Source: an uncultured Bacteroidia bacterium (lineage in GTDB: Bacteria; Bacteroidota; Bacteroidia; Bacteroidales; F082). From it: a stretch of DNA of 54,867 bases. This document shows, in pieces, positions 44,367-53,936 of the stretch. Within the stretch, counting starts at the first letter, position 1. Each line of letters begins with the position of its first letter. The DNA lies in the NCBI GenBank assembly GCA_902791165.1, contig CADAVB010000034.1:1-54867 (forward strand), written 5' to 3'. The position numbers were made by a program, and so were the translations under genes. Below the pieces are notes generated by a model. It did not search any database and was not told the DNA's origin. It saw nothing but the letters and a program-made list of their open reading frames with translations.

Positions 44367-44401
44367 TGCATTTTCTCCCACTACGGTGCATTTTCTCCCA
44401 C
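44367..44401 (-). promoter_or_regulatory. MraZ operator: two direct repeats of GTGGGAGAAAATGCA
   Basis: Identical 15-bp boxes at 44387-44401 and 44367-44381 (minus-strand reading), 20 bp apart centre to centre, or two helical turns. The core TGGGA matches the known MraZ-binding core TGGGN. The boxes cover the region just upstream of the -7 element, so binding should block initiation. Confidence 0.85.
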
Positions 44402-44547
44402 TTTTTTCTCTCTTTTTGCTAAAAAGTTTTCAACAATAACTGTTAATAGCTTAAAAAACAGCAAAATATATGATTTTATGGACAATGTGGCAAAATGAAA
44501 TCCAACACGCTTTTTTGCCAAAATGTGTTTTGCGTCTTTCTTTTTTC

Positions 44548-44555
44548 TATTTTTG
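44548..44555 (+). promoter_or_regulatory. -7 promoter element TATTTTTG for the glycine-lipid operon
   Basis: Plus-strand TAnnTTTG match 27 bp before ATG 44583, divergent from the mraZ promoter. Confidence 0.6.
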
Positions 44556-44582
44556 CCTCCAATTGTGGCAGTATTTTTTACT

Positions 44583-45458
44583 ATGGAGAACGAACAAAGC
44601 AACCTGATTGATCTCAGGAAAATCTTCAATGCCAAGGTGCCCAAGCTGATGAAATATATGCCTAACTTCTTGTTTCGCAGGATTCAACGGCTGTTGCACG
44701 AGGACGACATCAACGAGATTCTGACCAAGTATGCCGACAAGCAAGGCCTGGATTTCGTCAATGCGCTCATCGCGGATTTCAACCTTGAACTGGAGTTGAA
44801 AGGCATTGACAATCTCGTGGCGTCCGACCGCATCGTTGTGGCTTCCAACCACCCGTTGGGCGGCCTCGATGGCATCGCGCTCATTGGCGCGGTGGGCAAC
44901 CATCGCGGCGAAACGCAAACTCCTGTCAATGACTTTCTTATGTTCGTCAAAAACCTGCAACCCATTTTTATCCCTGTCAATAAGGTGGGCAGCAGCACGG
45001 CCAACCGCGAGGAAAACCTGCGTTTGTTCAACGAGACTTTTGAGAGCGACAAGACCATCTGCTATTTCCCCTTTGGGCTTTGCTCGCGCAAAACCGACGA
45101 CGGCACCATCGTGGACCTCGATTGGAAAAAGACCTTTGTCAGCAAATCGAAGGCCTTCCGCCGCGACATCGTCCCCGTCCACATTGAAGGACGCAATTCA
45201 AACTTTTTCTACAACCTTTCACGTTGGCGCAAAAAGCTGAATATCAAGGCTAATATTGAAATGGCTTTCCTCGTTGATGAGTTTTTCAAGCAACGCAACA
45301 AGAAACTCACCATTTCCTTCGGCAAGCCGATATCCTACGCCACATTCGACCAACGATTCACCGACGCGCAATGGGCAGAGAAGCTCAGGACCTTCTCTTA
45401 CCAGCTCGCCAACGACTGCAACATAGTTTTCGACCCCAACAAAACCTACACGATATGA
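44583..45458 (+). CDS. glsA: 1-acyl-glycerol-3-phosphate acyltransferase-like O-acyltransferase (GlsA type)
   Basis: 291-residue PlsC-superfamily acyltransferase with the catalytic NHPLGGLDG (H-x4-D) motif near residue 95, the FIPVNKVGSS region and ICYFPFGLCSRK. It is immediately followed by and coupled (ATGA) to a GNAT-type N-acyltransferase. In Bacteroides thetaiotaomicron such a pair (GlsA with GlsB) makes glycine lipids: GlsB acylates glycine to commendamide-like lipids and GlsA adds the second acyl chain. Function is transferred by this context and family. ATG 44583 follows the -7 element; the upstream extension is not used. Confidence 0.82.
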   Translation: MENEQSNLIDLRKIFNAKVPKLMKYMPNFLFRRIQRLLHEDDINEILTKYADKQGLDFVNALIADFNLELELKGIDNLVASDRIVVASNHPLGGLDGIALIGAVGNHRGETQTPVNDFLMFVKNLQPIFIPVNKVGSSTANREENLRLFNETFESDKTICYFPFGLCSRKTDDGTIVDLDWKKTFVSKSKAFRRDIVPVHIEGRNSNFFYNLSRWRKKLNIKANIEMAFLVDEFFKQRNKKLTISFGKPISYATFDQRFTDAQWAEKLRTFSYQLANDCNIVFDPNKTYTI

Positions 45459-46429
45459 ACATGGAGAAAATCATCGATCCGGTTCCCGTTGCCGACATCC
45501 TTGCGGAGCTGACGCAGGAACGTTTTTTCCGCAAAACCAACAACGCCGGAAATGAAATCTATATAGTTTCGGCCCACAATGCGCCTGCCACCATGCGCGA
45601 AATCGGGCGCCTTCGCGAAATCAGTTTTCGCGACTCGGGCGGCGGCACGGGCAAGGCTTGCGATATTGACGAGTTCGATACCCGCGAGGAGAACTTCTTT
45701 GAGCAACTCATCGTCTGGAATCCAGCTGAAAAAGTCATCATCGGTGGCTATCGTATGCTACTCTGTGACCATCTCCCCGTGGGCGAAAACGGGCAAGTCG
45801 ATACGCCCACCAGCGAGCTGTTCCACTATTCGGAGCGTTTCGTCAAGGAATACCTGCCTTACACGCTCGAACTGGGTCGCTCCTTCGTGCAGCCTGAATA
45901 CCAGCCGTCAAAGAGCCTGTCGAAAGGCCTCTATTCCCTTGACAACCTTTGGGACGGGCTCGGATCGATTTGCGATATTTATCCCACCGCCAAGTATTAC
46001 TTTGGCAAGGTGACGATGTATCCCCAACTCGACCGCCTTTCGCGCGACATGATTCTTTTCTTCATCCGCAAACACTTCCCCGATCACGAAAACCTTGTTT
46101 GGCCACAACCCGAACTCAACCTGCCCATCCTCACTGACACGGCAACGCTGGAGGAAATCTTCACTGCCGACAACTACCAAGCCGATTACAAGACGCTGGT
46201 GCGCCGTGTGCGCGAGCGTGGTGCCGCAGTGCCGCCTTTGGTGAACGCCTACATGAACCTTTCGGCCACACTCCGCTCGTTTGGAACAGCCCTCAATCCA
46301 GGCTTCGGACAGGTGGAGGAAACCGGACTGCTGCTCACCATCGCCGACATGTTCCAGGAGAAGGTGGAACGCCACGTGGTTTACGACAAGAACGCAACGC
46401 CAGAACACCTAAAAACCGATGCCCAATGA
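45455..46429 (+). CDS. glsB: GNAT N-acyltransferase, hemolysin/OlsB-like (GlsB type)
   Basis: 324 residues of the acetyltransferase_5 family related to OlsB. Visible blocks: [45 protein letters not shown] and a C-terminal half with [12 protein letters not shown]. Family members transfer an acyl chain from acyl carrier protein to an amino acid; next to the PlsC-like gene this fits glycine N-acylation. Start 45455 overlaps the previous stop; the end overlaps engB by four bases. Confidence 0.85.
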   Translation: MNMEKIIDPVPVADILAELTQERFFRKTNNAGNEIYIVSAHNAPATMREIGRLREISFRDSGGGTGKACDIDEFDTREENFFEQLIVWNPAEKVIIGGYRMLLCDHLPVGENGQVDTPTSELFHYSERFVKEYLPYTLELGRSFVQPEYQPSKSLSKGLYSLDNLWDGLGSICDIYPTAKYYFGKVTMYPQLDRLSRDMILFFIRKHFPDHENLVWPQPELNLPILTDTATLEEIFTADNYQADYKTLVRRVRERGAAVPPLVNAYMNLSATLRSFGTALNPGFGQVEETGLLLTIADMFQEKVERHVVYDKNATPEHLKTDAQ

Positions 46430-47040
46430 GAATCGACAAAGCCAACTTCTTGACGAGCAACACACGTTTTGATTTCTTGCCCAACGACAGCATCCCCGAG
46501 TATGCCTTTATCGGGCGCTCCAATGTGGGTAAATCGTCCTTAATCAATATGTTGGTGCAACGGCGTGGCTTGGCAAAAACTTCATCGGTTCCAGGCAAAA
46601 CGGTGGCAATCAACCATTTCATCATCAATGACGCTTGGTATCTCGTCGACCTTCCTGGCTACGGCTATGCGCAGCACTCGAAGAAAACCCGCGAACAATG
46701 GCGGGTGATGATCAATAACTACATCACGCGCCGTCGCAACTTGGTGTGCACCTTTGTCCTTGTCGATTCGCGCCTCGAGCCACAAAACAACGATGTTGGC
46801 TTCATGGAGTGGCTTGGCGAGCAACAGGTGCCGTTCTGCATCGTTTTCACCAAGGCCGACAAGGTGAGCAAGGCAGAACTGGGACGTAATGTGGAAGCCA
46901 TGCGGAATCGCCTCCTGGAAGACTGGGAAGAATTGCCGCCTATTTTCATCACCTCTTCCGAAACCAAACAAGGCCGCGACGAGGTTCTAGACTATATCGA
47001 ATCCCAAAACGCCATCGTCGCCGACTTGATGAACAGATGA
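46426..47040 (+). CDS. engB: Ribosome biogenesis GTP-binding protein EngB/YsxC
   Basis: 204-residue GTPase for large-subunit assembly. G1 [17 protein letters not shown]2 region [15 protein letters not shown]3 [14 protein letters not shown]4 VFTKADKVS and G5-like ITSSETKQG are all present. Normal length. The four-base overlap with glsB joins it to the lipid operon, without implying a shared function. Confidence 0.97.
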   Translation: MRIDKANFLTSNTRFDFLPNDSIPEYAFIGRSNVGKSSLINMLVQRRGLAKTSSVPGKTVAINHFIINDAWYLVDLPGYGYAQHSKKTREQWRVMINNYITRRRNLVCTFVLVDSRLEPQNNDVGFMEWLGEQQVPFCIVFTKADKVSKAELGRNVEAMRNRLLEDWEELPPIFITSSETKQGRDEVLDYIESQNAIVADLMNR

Positions 47041-47075
47041 CGTCGCGAAGAGGGCGAATCAACAAATCCGTTCCT

Positions 47076-49217
47076 ATGAAAAAACTATCATTTGCATTAT
47101 TTGCGGCCCTCATCCTGGCCGCCTGCACCAAACAGCAACTTCCCGTTGCCAATTACGACATCATCCCGCAACCCAAAGAGGTGCAACTGAATGACGGGAA
47201 ACTTTTTGAACTCAACTCCAAGACGGTCATTTATTACGAAGCCAGCCTTCAGCGCGAAGCGCAGTTTCTCTGCGAATATGTGAATGACATTTTGGGCTTT
47301 GCCTTGAACCAGCAAGAGTACCAAGGCCAACCGAATGGTATCGTGCTGAAACTTTCGCCCGCCGACTTCGACCAAGCTGAAGCCTACGAAATCAACGTCA
47401 CGCCGAAGCAAATCACCGTGAAAGGCGCGGACGCAGCGGGCGTGTTTTACGGCATCCAAACCCTGCGCAAGAGCCTGCCTTTTGAACAATTCAGGACTGA
47501 CACGCAGGTCAGCCCCTACAAGTGTCAATTACCTTGCGGCACGATTCGCGACTTTCCGAACTTCGCCTATCGCGGAATGCATCTCGACCCCTGCCGACAT
47601 TTCATTGACTTGGACTCGGTGAAGATTTACCTCGACATGATGGCCATGCACAACATGAACCAGTTCCATTTCCACCTCAGTGAAGACCAAGGCTGGCGCA
47701 TCGAAATCAAGAAATATCCTGAACTGACGGAAATTGGCGCGTATCGCAATGGCACGGTCATCGGGCATAATGGGAATTTGTATGACACCATTCGTCATGG
47801 CGGTTTCTACACCCAAGACGAGCTCCGCGACCTCATCCAGTATGCCGCCGAGCGCCACATCAACATCATCCCCGAAATCGACCTGCCGGGCCACATGCAG
47901 GCGGCTTTGGCCTGTTATCCCAATATGGGTTGCACGGGCGGACCCTACGAGGTGTGGCGGCGTTGGGGCGTGTCGGACGACGTGCTTTGCGCTGGCAACG
48001 AAGAGGCTATGCAATTCGCTGAAAACGTGCTCAATGAGGTAATTGACCTCTTCCCCTCACCTTACATCCACATCGGCGGCGACGAGTGCCCCAAGGTGCG
48101 CTGGGAAAAGTGCCCCAAGTGCCAAGCCAAAATCAAGGAATTGGGCATCAAGAAAGACGAAAAGTATTCTGCCGAAGATTACCTGCAAAGCTATGTGATG
48201 AACCGCATGGCGAAGGTGGTGGAGGCGCGTGGCCGTCGCGTCATCGGCTGGGACGAGATTCTGGAAGGCAACGTTTCCGAAACGGCCATCATCATGAGTT
48301 GGCGAGGCATCGAAGGCGGCATCGAGGCGGCACAAAAAGGCCACGATGTGATTATGACGCCTTTGTCGCACCTTTATTTCGATTACTACCAAAGCGAGGA
48401 CATCGCTAATGAGCCGGCTTGCATCGGCGGCTACCTGCCCGTGGAGCGCGTTTACGAGTTCCAGCCACTGCCCGAGGAACTGACGCCTGAGCAGCAAAAA
48501 CACATCATCGGCGTGCAGGCCAACATTTGGACGGAATACATCGCCCATTTCTGGCATGTGCAATACATGGCCTTGCCCCGCATGGAAGCCCTGACGGAAA
48601 TCCAGTGGAACAATCCGCAAGAGCGTGACTTTGAGTCGTTTGTGGAGCGTTGCCACAAGATGAGGCAGTTCTACGACCTCTATCATTACACCTACGCCGA
48701 CCATATCTTCAACCCGAAAGCATGGGCTGACACGGTGGAAACCAATTTGGCCACCCGCAAACCGATTTCCTTGCGCCAGCAGCCTGCCGAGAAATACACA
48801 TACGAAGGTGCCAAGTTGCTGAACGACGGCAATTTGGGTCGCGGCGCATACAATTCAGGGCGTTGGTTGGGCTTTTGCGGCTATCCTTTGGATGCCGTCA
48901 TCGATTTGGAGCAGCCCGCCGAGATGCAGCATGTCCGCTTCCATGCGCTTATTAATAAAGGTGCATGGATTTATAACCCAAGTTCGGTGAAAGTGCTGGT
49001 GTCCGACGACGGCGAAACGTTCCGCCAGGTGGCGCAAAAGGACATCCCGATTTCCACTTGGCACGACAAGGAAGGCATATTTGCATACGAACTTGATTTT
49101 GAACCGATAACGGCGCGTTTCGTGGAAGTCGTGGTTTCTGGCTACGACCTGCCCGAGGACCACAGCGGCTTCGGCAATCCGGCTTGGATTTTCGTTGACG
49201 AAATCGAAGTGTGGTGA
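47076..49217 (+). CDS. Beta-N-acetylhexosaminidase, glycoside hydrolase family 20, lipoprotein
   Basis: 713 residues with lipoprotein signal (FAALILAAC). A GH20b-like N-domain is followed by the GH20 barrel: GMHLDPCRHFIDLDSVK, MNQFHFHLSEDQGWRIEIKKYPEL (in two blocks) and the catalytic Asp-Glu pair in IHIGGDECPKVRW. A C-terminal beta-sandwich (PAEMQHVRFHALIN, VLVSDDGETFRQV) resembles a discoidin or carbohydrate-binding domain. It likely trims terminal GlcNAc/GalNAc from host or bacterial glycans at the cell surface or in the periplasm. The start at 47076 was chosen for the signal sequence; the frame is open 13 codons further. Confidence 0.93.
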   Translation: MKKLSFALFAALILAACTKQQLPVANYDIIPQPKEVQLNDGKLFELNSKTVIYYEASLQREAQFLCEYVNDILGFALNQQEYQGQPNGIVLKLSPADFDQAEAYEINVTPKQITVKGADAAGVFYGIQTLRKSLPFEQFRTDTQVSPYKCQLPCGTIRDFPNFAYRGMHLDPCRHFIDLDSVKIYLDMMAMHNMNQFHFHLSEDQGWRIEIKKYPELTEIGAYRNGTVIGHNGNLYDTIRHGGFYTQDELRDLIQYAAERHINIIPEIDLPGHMQAALACYPNMGCTGGPYEVWRRWGVSDDVLCAGNEEAMQFAENVLNEVIDLFPSPYIHIGGDECPKVRWEKCPKCQAKIKELGIKKDEKYSAEDYLQSYVMNRMAKVVEARGRRVIGWDEILEGNVSETAIIMSWRGIEGGIEAAQKGHDVIMTPLSHLYFDYYQSEDIANEPACIGGYLPVERVYEFQPLPEELTPEQQKHIIGVQANIWTEYIAHFWHVQYMALPRMEALTEIQWNNPQERDFESFVERCHKMRQFYDLYHYTYADHIFNPKAWADTVETNLATRKPISLRQQPAEKYTYEGAKLLNDGNLGRGAYNSGRWLGFCGYPLDAVIDLEQPAEMQHVRFHALINKGAWIYNPSSVKVLVSDDGETFRQVAQKDIPISTWHDKEGIFAYELDFEPITARFVEVVVSGYDLPEDHSGFGNPAWIFVDEIEVW

Positions 49218-49227
49218 TTTTTTTCCT

Positions 49228-49235
49228 AATTTTGC
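49228..49235 (+). promoter_or_regulatory. -7 promoter element TAATTTTG for surE
   Basis: Plus-strand TAnnTTTG match 16 bp upstream of ATG 49252. Confidence 0.6.
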
Positions 49236-49251
49236 GGAAAAATTGACCTAG

Positions 49252-50034
49252 ATGGACAGCCAGCGACCTTTGATTCTGATTACCAACGACGACGGCCATG
49301 AGGCGAAAGGCTTCCGCAAGCTGATAGCGCTGATGCGCACCCTCGGCGACGTGGCGGTCATCTCCACCGATTCGGTCATGTCGGCCAAGAGCCATTCCTG
49401 CACGATTTTCGAGAAACTGCGCTCCCGAGTGGTGAAGGAAGAGGCAGGTTACGTGGAGTTTCGCTGCAACGGGACGCCCGTCGATTGCGTGAAGCTGGCC
49501 TATCAGAAGTTGCTCCCGCGCCATCCCGACTTGGTGGTTTCGGGCATCAACCATGGCACCAACGCGGCCTCCACGGTGGTCTATTCAGGCACCATCGGGG
49601 CTGTCGTCGAGGCCTGCATGAACGGCTTGAACGCCATAGGTTTCAGTCTTAACACGCTCGACCATGACGCTGATTTCGACCACCTCGATCAAGCCATCGT
49701 CAAGATAGCCAAGAAGGTGCTGACCGAAGGCCTGCCTAAGGGCGTGTGCCTCAATGTCAATTTTCCCAAGCGTTGCGACAAGCCATTGAAAGGCATCCAA
49801 GTGTGCCGCCAAGCCTCCTGCCGTTGGGTGGAGTATTTCAAAGAGCAATACGACGAAAACGGGTTGTATTACGACCTGAGCGGCGAGTTGGTGAGCGACG
49901 ACATCGTGCCGGGAACGGATTTGTATGCCATCGAGCAGAATTATGTCGCGGTGGTGCCCACATGCTACGATTGGACGGCGCGCAATTGCCTCGAAACGAT
50001 GAAAGACTACGAACTAATAAGCATAAACGAATGA
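49252..50034 (+). CDS. surE: 5'-nucleotidase SurE
   Basis: 260-residue metal-dependent nucleoside monophosphate phosphatase. The metal site LITNDDGHEAKGF is at the N-terminus, followed by the NGTPVDCVKL, VVSGINHGTNAA and YSGTIGAVVEA motifs. Length is normal. It has its own -7 element close to the start. The stop overlaps the next small gene by four bases; lpxB follows, an arrangement seen in other Bacteroidetes. Confidence 0.96.
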   Translation: MDSQRPLILITNDDGHEAKGFRKLIALMRTLGDVAVISTDSVMSAKSHSCTIFEKLRSRVVKEEAGYVEFRCNGTPVDCVKLAYQKLLPRHPDLVVSGINHGTNAASTVVYSGTIGAVVEACMNGLNAIGFSLNTLDHDADFDHLDQAIVKIAKKVLTEGLPKGVCLNVNFPKRCDKPLKGIQVCRQASCRWVEYFKEQYDENGLYYDLSGELVSDDIVPGTDLYAIEQNYVAVVPTCYDWTARNCLETMKDYELISINE

Positions 50035-50279
50035 AAATCAAGGATAGTTTTTGGATTGGTTTGTTGGCAGGAGCAGCCAGTTTCGGACTGTTTTTTCTCC
50101 TGCTGAGCCTTATTCCCTGGGCCGAACCCTATCGCCGCGCACCTTTTCTTTTGGCTTTCATCCCAGGCATCATCTTGTTTAGGATGTTGTTGGTGAAGTG
50201 GAAATATGACCTCATGGGACGCGGCATTTTGGCGGTCACGGTGGTGGGTATGTTGCTGGTTTTCTTTTTGTTCAAGTAA
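50031..50279 (+). CDS. Small membrane protein of unknown function
   Basis: 82 residues starting MKIKDSFWIGLLAGAAS, with three hydrophobic segments (FWIGLLAGAASFGLFFLLLSL, FLLAFIPGIILFRMLLV split by a loop, ILAVTVVGMLLVFFLF). It is coupled to surE (ATGA) and 12 bp ahead of lpxB. No family name recognised. A longer upstream frame overlapping surE is rejected as a shadow. Confidence 0.8.
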   Translation: MKIKDSFWIGLLAGAASFGLFFLLLSLIPWAEPYRRAPFLLAFIPGIILFRMLLVKWKYDLMGRGILAVTVVGMLLVFFLFK

Positions 50280-50291
50280 AAACGAGACATT

Positions 50292-51434
50292 ATGGCCAAG
50301 CAAAAGCGAATCGTGAAATACTACATCATTGCCGGTGAGGCTTCGGGCGACATGCACGCTGCCAACCTCATCGCCGCAATGAAAAGCCAGTACCCCAACG
50401 CCGAGTTTCGTGGCTTCGGCGGCGACCTGATGCAACAGCAGGGCATGGAACTCTTGAAACACTACCGCACGATGGCCTACATGGGTTTCGTGGAAGTGGC
50501 GGTCAATCTGCGCAAAGTAATGAATAACATTAGTTTGTGCAAGAAAGACATAGAGGAATACCAGCCCGACGCGATTATCCTCGTGGACTATCCCGGATTC
50601 AATCTCCGCATTGCGGAATTTGCGCGCGAGAAGGGCTTCAAGGTGTTCTATTACATCTCGCCGCAGGTGTGGGCATGGAAACGCCGCCGCGTGAAGAAAA
50701 TCCAAAAGTCGGTGAACAAAATGCTGGTCATCTTGCCTTTCGAGGAGGAGTTTTACAAGAATTACGGCGTCAATGTAATTTATGTCGGTCATCCTTTGCT
50801 TGACGAGTTGGCCAAGTTCGGCACGGGCAACCGCTCCATTTTCCTACGTCGCAACAGCCTTGGCGAGAAGCGCGAAATCATCGCCCTCTTGCCTGGGAGC
50901 CGTACCCAAGAGGTGAAGCGAATGTTGCCAGTTATGCTGAAAGTGGCATCTCATTTTCCTGAATATCAATTTGTTGTTGCGGGTGTTTCGTCCGTCGAAG
51001 CGAGTCTTTACAAACGCATTATCGGCAAGGCCGACGTGTTCTTGATAGAGAACCAGACCTACGACCTGCTCCAAAACGCCAGCGCGGCGTTGGTAACCTC
51101 GGGGACGGCCACTTTAGAAACGGCCTTGTTCTCGGTGCCAGAGGTGGTGTGCTACAAGGCCAACGGTTTCTCTTACCTCATCGCCAAATGGCTTATCAAG
51201 GTGAAGTTTATCTCGCTGGTGAACCTCGTAATGGATAAAGAAGTTGTCAAAGAACTGATACAGAGTGATTTGACAGAGAAAAACCTTGTCGATGAATTGG
51301 GTCAATTGTTGCACGATGGCGAGCGACAGCGGCAATTGTTGGAGGAATACGAAGAATTGAGTGACCGTTTAGGCAACGCGGGTGCTTCTGACAAGGCTGC
51401 TTCGGTCATCATAAAAGAAGCCCTAAAAGGATGA
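50292..51434 (+). CDS. lpxB: Lipid-A-disaccharide synthase
   Basis: 380-residue GT19 enzyme that condenses UDP-2,3-diacylglucosamine with lipid X. Motifs: IAGEASGDMHAANLI, GFGGDLM, AYMGFVEV, DYPGFNLRIAEFA, YYISPQVWAWKRRR, LPFEEEFYKNYGVNVIYVGHPL and LLPGSRTQEV. Complete and of normal length. It predicts a Gram-negative outer membrane with lipid A. Confidence 0.97.
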   Translation: MAKQKRIVKYYIIAGEASGDMHAANLIAAMKSQYPNAEFRGFGGDLMQQQGMELLKHYRTMAYMGFVEVAVNLRKVMNNISLCKKDIEEYQPDAIILVDYPGFNLRIAEFAREKGFKVFYYISPQVWAWKRRRVKKIQKSVNKMLVILPFEEEFYKNYGVNVIYVGHPLLDELAKFGTGNRSIFLRRNSLGEKREIIALLPGSRTQEVKRMLPVMLKVASHFPEYQFVVAGVSSVEASLYKRIIGKADVFLIENQTYDLLQNASAALVTSGTATLETALFSVPEVVCYKANGFSYLIAKWLIKVKFISLVNLVMDKEVVKELIQSDLTEKNLVDELGQLLHDGERQRQLLEEYEELSDRLGNAGASDKAASVIIKEALKG

Positions 51435-51451
51435 GTCGTCCCGATTGACTT

Positions 51452-53578
51452 ATGACCCAATGGAGCAAATACCCTTTTGTCAGAATATTGATACCCTTTG
51501 CGTTGGGTATCTGGCTTAGGGTGTTTTTTCAAAATATTGAGCTTCCGAATTGGACTTTGTTTGCCGTCATGCTGGCCTTGTTTGCCATGGCTTTGATGGC
51601 GGTTTATCAATTGAAAAGCTATCGTTTTGTCTGGCTTTTTGGTGCCATCATGGCTTGTTACCTTGTTATTGCCGGATATGCTTTGACGCGGTTTCATGAG
51701 GCTTCCGTCCACAAGGACTATTACCGCTACTACGAGGCCGATGCGCTTTATTACGTGGCTCGCGTGTTCGAATATCCCACTGAGCGCGAAAACAATGTCA
51801 AAGTGCAGCTCGAACTGCAATGTCAGTTTGGCGACACCATGCCTTCGCAAACGGTTTCGGGGCGCGTGATGGCTTATTTACAGAAAACGGATGCAGCATT
51901 GGCACTTCAATATGGCGATTTGTTGGTTCTGCCTGCCCCCGTTGGGGAAGTGTCGCCGCCCAAAAACCCCGAGGAGTTCGATTATCGGGCTTTCTTGATG
52001 CGCCGTGGCATTACGGGACAAGTCTTTTTGAAAGAGCAAGATTGGATGGGTTTGGGCGTTAGGGATGCCAATCCCTTGTTTGCTTTTGCCTACCGTTTTC
52101 GTGACAAGCTGACGGCTTCGCTTCGCAAATGCGGCTTGAAAGACCATGAGTTTGGGGTTGCAGCAGCCATTCTTTTGGGTTACGATGATTTTCTTGAGGA
52201 CGAGATGCGCCAGAAATATGTCGCCGCTGGGTCCATGCACATCCTTTGCGTGTCGGGGATGCATGTGGGAATCATTTATTTGTTGGCGTCGCTTTTGCTC
52301 GGCTTCCTGCGAAAGAAAGAATGGCATAAAGCATTGAGGAATCTATTGTTGCTTGCTATTCTTTGGTTTTATGCACTCATTGCGGGACTGTCGCCTTCCA
52401 TCCTGCGCGCTGCCTTGATGCTCAGTTTTGTCATCGTTGGCGATCTGTTGCATCGCAAAGGCTTCGCTATCAATTCTATAGCCGCTTCTGCATTTGTCTT
52501 GCTTTGTGTCAATCCCATGAATTTGTTTGAGCTGGGATTCTTGCTGTCCTATTCGGCGGTTGTAGGCATCGTGGTACTGCAACGGCCCATTTATGGACTG
52601 ATTTATGTGAAAAACAAATTGCTCAACAAACTGTGGAACATCACGGCTATTGCGCTTGCGGCACAAGTAGCCACCATACCGTTCACCTTGTTTTATTTCA
52701 GGCAGTTCACTACTTATTTCTGGCTGAGCAATCTGTTTATGACGCCGATTTCTTTCGTGGTGGTCATGGGGGGAATGTTGCTGCTCTTGTTGTCATGGGT
52801 TCCCTATGTCAATCTAGTGCTGGGGTACTTGGTTTGGGGCATGATTTATCTGATGAACAGGGTGGTTGGCTGGATTGACGGACTGCCGTTTTCGATTGTC
52901 AAGGGATTGTATATTAGTCAATTGGAGTTTGTTTTGCTATTGACGGCTTTCGTGCTCTTGCTGCTTTTGGTCACTTTTCGGAAAAAGCGAATGGTGTTTG
53001 AGTTCCTAACGGTTATGCTGCTGTTTATGCTTTCGCTGACGGTTCGCCTTTATCGTGCTGATAATCATGGCGAAATTGCGTTTTTCAGTCTGCGCAAACA
53101 TACGGCGGTCGATTTCATTATGGGCCATCAACACCTGCTTTTGGCAGATTCAACCTTAATGGATGATGTTGCAACGATGGATTACAGCATGGAAGGTTTT
53201 TGGGCGCGGAAGCATTTGTCGCGTCGCCCCGAGTGGCTCGCCTTCGACGCCGATTATTGCGGACCTTTTTTGCGGAAGAAAGAGAACCTCATCACTTTTG
53301 GCGGCAAGTTGCTGGCATTATGGCCCGACGACAATAACGTTAGTGATAGCCTTTCCTGTCGTTTGCCCGTTGATTATCTGCTTGTTACGGAAAGAGTAGG
53401 AGAGAATCACAAGCCTAACCTTGCTTCTGTGGTCAAGGGCTACGAAGTGGGATTGTTGCTGATAGATGGAAGCGTTCCGCATTACAAGGCAAAAGAATGG
53501 AAGGCACAGGCACAAGCGTTGAATCTGTCTTGTTATGACCTTTCTGAAGGCGCTTTGGTGTTGGACTTGAGTCCATAA
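51452..53578 (+). CDS. comEC: ComEC/Rec2-type DNA-uptake channel protein
   Basis: 708-residue multi-spanning inner-membrane protein. After two or three N-terminal helices and a DUF4131-like domain (PPKNPEEFDYRAFLMRRGITGQVF) comes the competence domain with CVSGMHVGIIYLLASLLLGF and AGLSPSILRAALMLSFVIVGDLL. The last 170 residues do not show the HxHxDH metallo-beta-lactamase motif found in Bacillus ComEC, as is common in Bacteroidetes. It probably translocates single-stranded DNA. Starts 17 bp after lpxB. Confidence 0.92.
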   Translation: MTQWSKYPFVRILIPFALGIWLRVFFQNIELPNWTLFAVMLALFAMALMAVYQLKSYRFVWLFGAIMACYLVIAGYALTRFHEASVHKDYYRYYEADALYYVARVFEYPTERENNVKVQLELQCQFGDTMPSQTVSGRVMAYLQKTDAALALQYGDLLVLPAPVGEVSPPKNPEEFDYRAFLMRRGITGQVFLKEQDWMGLGVRDANPLFAFAYRFRDKLTASLRKCGLKDHEFGVAAAILLGYDDFLEDEMRQKYVAAGSMHILCVSGMHVGIIYLLASLLLGFLRKKEWHKALRNLLLLAILWFYALIAGLSPSILRAALMLSFVIVGDLLHRKGFAINSIAASAFVLLCVNPMNLFELGFLLSYSAVVGIVVLQRPIYGLIYVKNKLLNKLWNITAIALAAQVATIPFTLFYFRQFTTYFWLSNLFMTPISFVVVMGGMLLLLLSWVPYVNLVLGYLVWGMIYLMNRVVGWIDGLPFSIVKGLYISQLEFVLLLTAFVLLLLLVTFRKKRMVFEFLTVMLLFMLSLTVRLYRADNHGEIAFFSLRKHTAVDFIMGHQHLLLADSTLMDDVATMDYSMEGFWARKHLSRRPEWLAFDADYCGPFLRKKENLITFGGKLLALWPDDNNVSDSLSCRLPVDYLLVTERVGENHKPNLASVVKGYEVGLLLIDGSVPHYKAKEWKAQAQALNLSCYDLSEGALVLDLSP

Positions 53579-53687
53579 ATGGTTTTCTATTGTTTTGTAT
53601 ATAGTTGAAAATCAAATAGATATAAATTATTTTGAGAAAATTATTCAAAAAAACAAAAAAAATGCTTGCAGTTTGCAAAAAAGGTTG

Positions 53688-53695
53688 TAATTTTG
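53688..53695 (+). promoter_or_regulatory. -7 promoter element TAATTTTG for tRNA-Asp
   Basis: Plus-strand TAnnTTTG match 40 bp upstream of the tRNA, followed by GCAGCCGC. A possible weak -33 (CTTG, 53665-53668) lies 19 bp further up. Confidence 0.6.
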
Positions 53696-53735
53696 CAGCC
53701 GCTATGACAGACATAGCAGCCACATAATAAGCGTT

Positions 53736-53810
53736 GGTCTGGTAGTTCAGTTTGGTTAGAATGCCTGCCTGTCACGCAGGAGGTCGCGGGTTCGAGTCCC
53801 GTCCAGACCG
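53736..53810 (+). tRNA. tRNA-Asp (GUC)
   Basis: 75-nt cloverleaf: perfect acceptor stem GGTCTGG/CCAGACC, anticodon stem CCTGC/GCAGG with loop CTGTCAC giving GUC, T-arm GCGGGTTCGAGTCCCGT, discriminator G. CCA is not encoded. Confidence 0.97.
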
Positions 53811-53811
53811 C

Positions 53812-53843
53812 AAGAGCAATCCAAGAAGGGTTGCTCTTTTTTT
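53812..53843 (+). terminator. Rho-independent terminator after tRNA-Asp
   Basis: 11-bp stem 53812-53822 with 53828-53838 (one G-T pair), followed by a T-run. Confidence 0.88.
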
Positions 53844-53887
53844 GTGCAGTTTTTTACGGCAAACCGTTCCATCACCGCAAATTTCCA

Positions 53888-53895
53888 TATCTTTG
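53888..53895 (+). promoter_or_regulatory. -7 promoter element TATCTTTG for the suf operon
   Basis: Plus-strand TAnnTTTG match 41 bp before ATG 53937, followed by GCAGCC. Confidence 0.6.
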
Positions 53896-53936
53896 CAGCC
53901 TAATTTGAAATCATTCTTAATAAGAAATGGACCAGC

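Noticed and set aside
49746-50279. 177-residue ORF covering the end of surE
   Set aside because: The first 95 codons are an out-of-frame shadow of surE; the real gene starts at 50031 with an ATGA overlap.
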